From NCBI GenBank assembly GCA_037443565.1, contig JBBIOB010000077.1:1-10232 (forward strand): a stretch of 10,232 nucleotides of DNA, written 5' to 3'. The position numbers were made by a program, and so were the translations under genes. The DNA comes from Fervidifonticultor_A sp037443565 (GTDB lineage: Bacteria > Sysuimicrobiota > Sysuimicrobiia > Sysuimicrobiales > Humicultoraceae). Below the pieces are notes generated by a model, which saw nothing but the letters and a program-made list of their open reading frames with translations, did no database searches and had not been told where the DNA came from. This document shows positions 6,415 to 10,232 of the stretch, in pieces. Positions within the stretch are counted from its first letter, which is position 1. Each line of letters opens with the position of its first letter.

Positions 6415-6444
6415 ACACTAGGGTATTCCCACAACGCGCGTCAA
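6415..6444 (-). promoter_or_regulatory. Predicted trxA promoter
   Basis: On the minus strand TTGACG (6444-6439) is followed by an 18-bp spacer and TAGTGT (6420-6415). The -35 is good (5 of 6) and the -10 is weak (3 of 6), which would fit a promoter needing an activator. The leader is about 60 bases. The inverted repeat at 6445-6470 touches the -35 box. Confidence 0.35.
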
Positions 6445-6470
6445 CGGTGTGAGTGGCACCGGTCACACCG
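6445..6470. promoter_or_regulatory. Inverted repeat, candidate regulator site between trxA and the divergent gene
   Basis: CGGTGTGA (6445-6452), a 10-bp spacer, then TCACACCG (6463-6470): a perfect 8-bp inverted repeat with half-sites 18 bp apart, directly upstream of the trxA -35 and about 58 bp before the divergent start at 6528. This geometry suits a dimeric DNA-binding protein. Confidence 0.45.
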
Positions 6471-6527
6471 ATGGACCCGCTCCTGGCACTCCTCACATGG
6501 CGCGACGAATGGTAGAATCCGTGTGAT

Positions 6528-7226
6528 ATGGCCTTCACGGTTGGCGACTTTCACGATCTGGTGCGGCTGCTCGATCAGCACCCCGAGTGGCGCGCGGAGT
6601 TGCGTCGCCTGATCCTCACCGAGGAACTCCTCTCGCTGCCACAAATGGTGCGGGAGCTGGCGGAGGCGCAGGCGCGGACCGAGCAACGTGTCGGGGAGCT
6701 GGCTGAGGCGCTTCGGATCCTCACCCAGCGGGTGGATCGGCTGGCGGAGGCGCAGGCGCGGACCGAGAATCGGGTGGATCGGCTGGCCGATGTGGTCGGG
6801 CAACTGAGGGGAAGCGACCTGGAGCGCCGCTACCGAGAGAGGGCCCACGCCTACTTCGACGACCTGTTGGCCGATATTCACGTGTCGTCCCCGCAAGAGC
6901 TGGCTGCCGTCGTGGACCGTGCCTTCGCCGCCGGCGTTCTGTCGCGCCAGGAGCGGAAGGATATGCTGGACGCCGACATTGTCGTTCGCGGACGCCGCTG
7001 GGAAGACCAGGCCGACGCCTACCTGGCCGTCGAGGTCTCCGCCGTGGTCGACGAAGGCGACGTGGAGCGGGCGATCCGCAGAGCCGGACTCCTCAGCCGC
7101 GCCACCGGAACCACGACCGTCCCCGTTGTGGCGGGACAGGCGATTACGCCCGAGGCCGAACAGCTTGCGCGCAGCCTTCGCGCTTGGCGTGTACTCGACG
7201 GCCGGGTCTTCTCCCCCCAGGATTAG
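6528..7226 (+). CDS. Coiled-coil protein with PD-(D/E)XK nuclease-like domain (second copy type)
   Basis: 232 residues. An N-terminal helical part (FHDLVRLLDQHPEWRAELRRLIL) is followed by a coiled coil (40-93) in which LAEAQARTE recurs exactly 28 residues (four heptads) apart at 44 and 72. The C-terminal half has features of the PD-(D/E)XK fold: LDADIVVRG with Asp148/Asp150, YLAVEVSAVVD with Glu169, and GTTTVPVVAG. The last motif position is Ser171 in place of Lys, which I believe is usual for this subfamily. It shares the coiled-coil module with the gene at 4534, although the C-terminal domains differ. Function is unknown; proposals of nuclease activity rest on fold only. No ribosome site is evident; TAGAAT at 6513-6518 sits nine bases before the ATG, so the message may be nearly leaderless. 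Confidence 0.8.
   Translation: MAFTVGDFHDLVRLLDQHPEWRAELRRLILTEELLSLPQMVRELAEAQARTEQRVGELAEALRILTQRVDRLAEAQARTENRVDRLADVVGQLRGSDLERRYRERAHAYFDDLLADIHVSSPQELAAVVDRAFAAGVLSRQERKDMLDADIVVRGRRWEDQADAYLAVEVSAVVDEGDVERAIRRAGLLSRATGTTTVPVVAGQAITPEAEQLARSLRAWRVLDGRVFSPQD
6656..6767. repeat. 28-bp exact in-frame direct repeat encoding the coiled-coil module
   Basis: The 28-base stretch beginning GCTGGCGGAGGCGCAGGCGC at 6656-6683 recurs without mismatch at 6740-6767. The period is 84 bp (28 codons, four heptads), so the repeat keeps both frame and coiled-coil register. It encodes LAEAQARTE each time. Confidence 0.85.
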
Positions 7227-7291
7227 CGGACAGGACCCGCTATCACACCGATTCAGGAGTTGTCCCCCAAAGAGGGCGGCTGCCATAGAAT

Positions 7292-7546
7292 GTGGACTTG
7301 AACTGGGCAGAACGCATTGTGATCACGCCAGGTGTTCGAAGCGGGAAGCCGTGCGTGCGGGGGACGCGCATCACGGTGTATGACGTTCTCGAGTACCTGG
7401 CGGGGGGCATGACGGAGGACCAGGTACTCGCTGACTTCCCTAGCCCCCAGGGGCTAATCCGGGCATGCAACACGCGCGCCGTGGTCGGCGTATGTATGAT
7501 GGGTGTGAGAGGAACACAGAAGAACACGACCCGGGAGGTCTCGCTC
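7292..7546 (+). pseudogene. DUF433 (VapB-like antitoxin) remnant
   Basis: From GTG 7292 (or TTG 7298) the frame reads LNWAERIVITPGVRSGKPCVRGTRITVYDVLEYLAGG, then MTEDQVLADFPS and LIRAC. This is the DUF433 helix-turn-helix domain found in small antitoxins paired with PIN-like toxins (DUF5615). After IRAC the family's closing helix (typically LAFAADRER) is replaced by unrelated NTRAVVGVCMMG, and no other frame restores it. There is no stop, so the frame runs straight into the exported-protein gene at 7547. No toxin gene is next to it. I read it as a 3'-truncated antitoxin joined to a neighbouring gene by a deletion. The DNA-binding core (residues 1-60) could still be made. Confidence 0.6.
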
Positions 7547-8095
7547 ATGGCCCAGCAGGTGAAAATGTTCGCGCTCCTATTCCTGGCGCTCAGTCTCGCC
7601 ATTTCGCCCACGGGGTTCGCCCAGGGCCGGACGCTGGACGTTCCCGCCGGCACGCAGGTCCCATTGAGCTTCTCGGCCCGCGTCGACTCCAGCCAGGCCC
7701 GGGAAGGCGATGCGGTCACGTTCGCCGTGGCCTCCGATGTGGTGGCCGAGCGTCAGATCATCATCCGCAAGGGCACGCACGCCCAGGGCCTGGTCGTCTC
7801 GGTGACGCCCCCCGGCATCTTCGGCCGTAACGCCAGGGTCCACGTGGCATTCGTCCAGACCGCGGCGGTCGACGGCCTGCCGATCAAGCTGGCGCCGATC
7901 GACATCACGCCCGACAACCTCCGTGAGGCCCGCGACACGGCCGGGGCCGCCGGCGCCAGCATCGCCGGGTTGATCATCCTCGGCCCGATCGGTGTCGCGG
8001 CGGGCGCGCTCGTGCGCGGCGGGCATGTGACGGTGCCCGCGGGAGCGGTGGCCATCACCTCGACGGTGGGGCTGAACAAGATCCGGGTGCAGTAG
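7547..8095 (+). CDS. Small exported protein, unknown function
   Basis: 182 residues. The start ATG 7547 has GGGAGG eight bases upstream and gives a proper signal peptide: Lys6, a hydrophobic core (MFALLFLALSLAI) and a likely cut after Ala25 (GFA/QG). The same frame is open upstream into the DUF433 remnant, but the ribosome site and signal peptide decide for 7547. The mature part is beta-rich: VPAGTQVPLSFSARVDSSQAREGD, then FAVASDVVAERQIIIRKGTHAQGLVV, a Gly/Ala-rich hydrophobic stretch (about 128-160, IAGLIILGPIGVAAGALV), and VTVPAGAVAITSTV. Repeated 'xVPAGTxV' elements recall a widespread family of periplasmic proteins of unknown role in Acidobacteria-like genomes. I cannot name a function. 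It converges on the TPR gene (36 bp apart). Confidence 0.75.
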   Translation: MAQQVKMFALLFLALSLAISPTGFAQGRTLDVPAGTQVPLSFSARVDSSQAREGDAVTFAVASDVVAERQIIIRKGTHAQGLVVSVTPPGIFGRNARVHVAFVQTAAVDGLPIKLAPIDITPDNLREARDTAGAAGASIAGLIILGPIGVAAGALVRGGHVTVPAGAVAITSTVGLNKIRVQ

Positions 8096-8131
8096 CCGGC
8101 GGTCGGCCGGTGTGATCGGTCGGCGTTAGAG

Positions 8132-8662
8132 TTAGAGGAACAGTACGGTGGCCGCGCCGGCGACGACCACCAGGATCACCGCCGAGCGGCCCAGGCATCC
8201 GATCCGTGGGCGCGCCGCTCCGGCGGGCCCGCGGATCGGCGCTTTGATCGACAGCCGGGTCGCCTTCTTGAAGGCGGCGATTGCCTCGCTCGTGCGGCCC
8301 ATCTCCTTGTAGAGGCCGCCCAGGTTCTGGTGGGCGATCCAGTAGTCGGGGTCGGCGGCAATCGCGCGCTCATACGCCTGGAGCGCCTCGTCCTTTCGGC
8401 CGGTCTCGCGGTAGATGTTCCCGAGGTTGCTCCAGGCCGGCGCGTGCCGGGGATCGACGGTCACGGCCCGGGCGAAGGCCTGCTCGGCCTCGTTGAGCCG
8501 GCGCTGGTGGACCAGGGCCACGCCCAGTTTGTTGTGCGCCACGGCGGAGTTGGGCGCGGCTTCCACCGCGCGCCGGAAGGCAGTTTCAGCCTCGGGCCAC
8601 GCGCGGGCCTCGAGGTGCTTTTCCCCTTCGGCCAGAATCGGATCGACCGGCGGCTGCGGCAT
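8132..8662 (-). CDS. TPR protein with C-terminal membrane anchor
   Basis: 176 residues from ATG 8662, with CGGAG eight bases upstream. Four tetratricopeptide repeats fill residues 8-140 (for example AEAERAF-like helices in WPEAETAFRRAVEAAPN, LNEAEQAFARAVTVDP, KDEALQAYERAIAADPD, TSEAIAAFKKAT). A basic linker (RGPAGAARPRIGCLGRS) and a single hydrophobic span at the very end (AVILVVVAGAATVLFL) follow. There is no N-terminal signal, so it is likely a tail-anchored protein with the TPR domain in the cytoplasm acting as a protein-binding scaffold. It follows the lexA cluster on the same strand after a 92-bp gap and may be a separate unit. Confidence 0.85.
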   Translation of the reverse strand: MPQPPVDPILAEGEKHLEARAWPEAETAFRRAVEAAPNSAVAHNKLGVALVHQRRLNEAEQAFARAVTVDPRHAPAWSNLGNIYRETGRKDEALQAYERAIAADPDYWIAHQNLGGLYKEMGRTSEAIAAFKKATRLSIKAPIRGPAGAARPRIGCLGRSAVILVVVAGAATVLFL

Positions 8663-8754
8663 GTGGATGCTCCGCGATCGATCTTCTGCGGCCGGTGCGT
8701 TGGGCCCTGCGAGGTCTGCTCAGGTCGATGCGGTGGGTCTGAGAGTGAGGGTGG

Positions 8755-9198
8755 TTACGATGCTGCCCACAGCGGGAGGTCGGCGTAGACCGCCGGAGTG
8801 GGTGTGCCCGCCGTGTCCGCCGCGGTCACGGCGGCCGCCGCGTCCGCATCGACGGACGGGTCGAGCGGGCGCACTTCTGCCGAGCGGAACCCATTGAGGA
8901 GCGCCCGGACCTGGAGGTAGAGGCCCAGAGCCTCTGGGGGCGGATCCAGACCTCCGGACAGGGCGGCGGCCGCGTCGGCGTCGGTCGTGCCGAGGTGCAC
9001 GGAGCGGGCACCCATCCGCCGCGCTTCCCACAGGCCGAGCAGGATCGCCCTGTAGGCCGCCGCCGCGGCTCCGTAGTGACGCCGCCGGCGGAGCACGGTC
9101 CTGGCCTCGCCGGTGTCCTCCCACCGCAGCACGGCCGAGACGGCGCAGCGGCCTCCGCGTAGCGGCCTGGCCGCGGTCGTGACGCGGAGCGTCCTCAC
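8755..9198 (-). CDS. RNase H-fold protein lacking catalytic acids
   Basis: 147 residues from GTG 9198 (GGAG eight bases upstream), overlapping the stop of the 34-residue peptide gene (GTGA). The pattern AVLRWEDTGEARTVLRRRRHYGAAAAAYRAILLGLWEARRMGA then VHLGTT follows the RNase HI layout: strand-strand, NNEAEYxALLxGLxxAxxxG helix, then the VxxDS strand. Every catalytic acid position I can align is lost: the first Asp (YTDGA) reads RVTTAA, the Glu of EAEY is Ala, the Asp of SDS is Thr, and the closing ExADxLA reads DADAAAAVT. Known RNase H enzymes need these for metal binding, so this one is probably a non-catalytic nucleic-acid-binding or structural relative. It belongs to the lexA operon. The fold call is by pattern, not by search. 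Confidence 0.6.
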   Translation of the reverse strand: MRTLRVTTAARPLRGGRCAVSAVLRWEDTGEARTVLRRRRHYGAAAAAYRAILLGLWEARRMGARSVHLGTTDADAAAALSGGLDPPPEALGLYLQVRALLNGFRSAEVRPLDPSVDADAAAAVTAADTAGTPTPAVYADLPLWAAS

Positions 9199-9299
9199 CA
9201 GGGCGTCTCCAGCAGTGCCGCAGCGAGCAGGCAGGCCGCCAGGAGGATCGCCTTCAGGCGGACCGCGCGGCGGTCGTCCCAGAATCGGGGGCTGATCAT
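9195..9299 (-). CDS. 34-residue single-span membrane peptide, lexA operon
   Basis: ATG at 9299 overlaps the lexA stop (ATGA, 9296-9299) and has GAGGTG seven bases upstream inside the lexA 3' end. Its TGA (9195-9197) overlaps the GTG of the RNase H-like gene. The product starts MISPRFWDDRRAVRLK (basic, cytoplasmic side by the positive-inside rule), has one hydrophobic span AILLAACLLAAALL (about 17-30) and ends ETPW. Coupling on both sides and a good ribosome site make it a credible gene despite its size. Small SOS-induced membrane peptides are known (SidA of Caulobacter blocks division, TisB of E. coli depolarises the membrane). A similar role is possible here, but there is no sequence similarity I can claim. 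Confidence 0.6.
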   Translation of the reverse strand: MISPRFWDDRRAVRLKAILLAACLLAAALLETPW

Positions 9300-9925
9300 G
9301 CCTGCACCTCGGTTCCGTAGCGCCGCAGCAGGCCGACGACCTTGCCGATGACCTCGAACTCGGCCTCGATCGGCGCGTAGGCCGGGTTCTCGGCCTTCAG
9401 GCACGCCTGCCCATCGACGATCGCAAAACGCTTGACGGTCGCCTCGTCGCCCACGAGGGCCACGATGATGTCGCCAGGCGTGGCCGTGGGCTGACACCGG
9501 ACGATGACGAGATCGCCGGCATGGATCCCGGCGCCGATCATGCTGTCGCCGCGGACGGTGAGCAGGAAGCTCTCGTCGTTCCACCCCACGAACCGGCGGG
9601 GGATGGGGATCATCTCCTCGATGTGCTGCTCGGCCAGGACCGGCACACCGGCCGAGACGCGGCCCACCAGGGGGAGCGAGACGACCTCCTCGTCGCCCAT
9701 CCTGACGGTGCCGCTGGTGATCTCGAGGACCCGCATCCGGTCGCCGTCCCGGCGGAGGTACCCCTTGCGTGAGAGAGCGGTGAGATGCTGGTGCACGGTC
9801 GACGGCGAGCGCATGCCGAGCGCGTGGCCGATCTCCCGCACCGAGGGCACGATGCCGGTATGACGGATGCTCCGGGCGATATGGGTGAGGATCTCCTGCT
9901 GGCGGGGCGTCAGCGGCTTCTTCAT
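9296..9925 (-). CDS. lexA: LexA repressor, SOS regulator with self-cleavage
   Basis: 209 residues. N-terminal winged helix (TPRQQEILTHIARSI...VPSVREIGHALGMRSPSTVHQHLTAL) binds SOS operators; C-terminal S24 peptidase domain has the Ala92-Gly93 cleavage bond (GRVSAG), nucleophile Ser128 (RGDSM) and Lys165 (ATVKRF). Spacing of these three closely matches E. coli LexA (84/119/156). RecA filaments on damaged DNA trigger self-cleavage and release SOS genes. The start at ATG 9925 is set by GGAGGTGGA just upstream and by the family's MKKPLTPRQ beginning; the frame stays open for 66 codons upstream across the LexA boxes, which is not coding. Two LexA boxes lie upstream, so it is autoregulated. Its stop overlaps the next gene (ATGA). 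Confidence 0.97.
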   Translation of the reverse strand: MKKPLTPRQQEILTHIARSIRHTGIVPSVREIGHALGMRSPSTVHQHLTALSRKGYLRRDGDRMRVLEITSGTVRMGDEEVVSLPLVGRVSAGVPVLAEQHIEEMIPIPRRFVGWNDESFLLTVRGDSMIGAGIHAGDLVIVRCQPTATPGDIIVALVGDEATVKRFAIVDGQACLKAENPAYAPIEAEFEVIGKVVGLLRRYGTEVQA

Positions 9926-9949
9926 GCTCCACCTCCACCAGTAAGGTAG

Positions 9950-9963
9950 CGAACTTATGTTCG
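9950..9963. promoter_or_regulatory. LexA box 1 (perfect CGAAC-N4-GTTCG)
   Basis: CGAACTTATGTTCG is a perfect palindromic LexA operator of the type known from Bacillus and other Gram-positive bacteria. It ends 25 bp before the lexA start and lies just downstream of the predicted -10 (TATACG on the minus strand, 9967-9962), partly overlapping it. Confidence 0.9.
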
Positions 9964-9981
9964 TATAGCAAGTCTTGGATA

Positions 9982-9995
9982 CGAACGAATGTACG
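9982..9995. promoter_or_regulatory. LexA box 2 (one mismatch)
   Basis: CGAACGAATGTACG differs from CGAAC-N4-GTTCG at one base (GTACG). Its centre is 32 bp (about three helical turns) from that of box 1, on the same DNA face, which suits cooperative repression. It overlaps where the -35 of the lexA promoter should be. Confidence 0.75.
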
Positions 9996-10232
9996 GTATT
10001 TGTGCCGAAATCGCGCCATTCCTGGCCCGATTGAAGTCGTACGCGCAAAATCTCGGCCGGACGGGGTCGGCGCGGACGCCTAGCTAGTTTCCCATGAAAT
10101 ACGATGGCGGAGACCCGCGTCAATTCGGGGTTTCGGGCTCATGTTGTTGGCGAAATGACAGGGATTCCCGGTCCGCACGGCGAATCGAACTGACGAAAGC
10201 GCAACCCGTCGCCTGTCCGAGACACCGGGGAG
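9996..10232. other. No gene recognised upstream of lexA to the window edge
   Basis: No convincing coding frame. On the minus strand TTGACG (10123-10118) and TATTTC (10101-10096), 16 bp apart, could be a second, distal promoter for lexA. At the edge, TGTC-CGA-GACA (10214-10224) makes a small hairpin enclosed by CCCG/CGGG, and GGCGA (10179) can pair with TCGCC (10209). The structure is cut off by the window end and matches no RNA family I can name. Confidence 0.35.

Noticed and set aside
6347..6538. N-terminal extension of thioredoxin by 64 codons
   Set aside because: No similarity, contains the predicted promoter and inverted repeat; GGAGG precedes the internal ATG at 6346.
8096..8131. Bidirectional terminator between the exported-protein gene and the TPR gene
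   Set aside because: The gap is GC-rich (CCGGCGGTCGGCCGG) but I find no clean stem followed by a T-tract on either strand.
9195..10019. 274-codon minus frame overlapping lexA
   Set aside because: Most of it is an out-of-frame reading of lexA; only its last 34 codons, starting at ATG 9299, have support as a separate gene.
9926..10123. N-terminal extension of LexA by 66 codons
   Set aside because: It would cover the two LexA boxes and the promoter; the strong ribosome site and family start are at 9925.
10179..10232. Possible c-di-GMP-I riboswitch or hammerhead ribozyme at the right edge (CTGACGA, GAAAGCGCAACCCG, ACCGGGG)
   Set aside because: Fragments look suggestive, but the invariant GACGCAAAGCC of the riboswitch and the GAAA core of the ribozyme are absent and the window ends within the structure.
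1..10232. CRISPR array, tRNA or rRNA genes
   Set aside because: No regularly spaced repeats and no tRNA or rRNA signature sequences were seen on either strand.

Overview
The window is GC-rich bacterial DNA. Several features point to a deep-branching Gram-negative lineage. There is a PEP-CTERM surface protein, which implies exosortase and an outer membrane. There are two coiled-coil PD-(D/E)XK proteins, a large serine recombinase with a DUF5372-type companion, and a LexA whose promoter carries boxes of the CGAAC-N4-GTTCG type best known from Gram-positive bacteria. My best guess is the Rokubacteria/Methylomirabilota (NC10) neighbourhood or a similar uncultivated soil or groundwater group. This is inference from gene types only.

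Left part (1-2684), mobile DNA. A 3'-truncated IS21 helper gene (istB-like) breaks off exactly where its Walker A codons should be. Twelve bases later comes the 3' end of a minus-strand large serine recombinase. Two small genes precede the recombinase in its operon: a DUF5372-like protein, whose stop overlaps the recombinase start (GTGA), and a 60-residue protein encoded in another frame inside the same DNA. The simplest reading is that the recombinase element inserted into the istB Walker A site.

Next (2720-4533): a PEP-CTERM-anchored exported protein with a hairpin terminator, then about 1.1 kb with no intact gene. This stretch holds a decayed AbiEii-type nucleotidyltransferase toxin (plus strand, one large deletion and one frameshift) lying between two copies of a 20-bp direct repeat. 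It also holds a faint minus-strand trace of an alkaline-phosphatase-superfamily C-terminus. Two tandem sigma70-like promoters sit at the end of it.

Centre (4534-7226), thiol redox genes framed by nuclease-fold proteins. A coiled-coil PD-(D/E)XK protein is followed 3 bp later by trxB (thioredoxin reductase). trxA (thioredoxin) converges on trxB with only 4 bp between their stops, so enzyme and substrate lie side by side but in different transcripts. A second coiled-coil PD-(D/E)XK protein is divergent from trxA. An 8-bp inverted repeat (CGGTGTGA) abuts the trxA -35 box.

Right part (7292-10232): a DUF433 antitoxin remnant that reads in frame into a gene for a small exported protein; a minus-strand TPR protein with a C-terminal membrane anchor; and a minus-strand lexA operon. 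lexA has a perfect and a near-perfect LexA box at its promoter. It is translationally coupled (ATGA) to a 34-residue single-span membrane peptide, which is coupled (GTGA) to an RNase H-fold protein that has lost its catalytic acids. An SOS-controlled cassette of LexA, membrane mini-protein and dead RNase H is the most interesting candidate system here.
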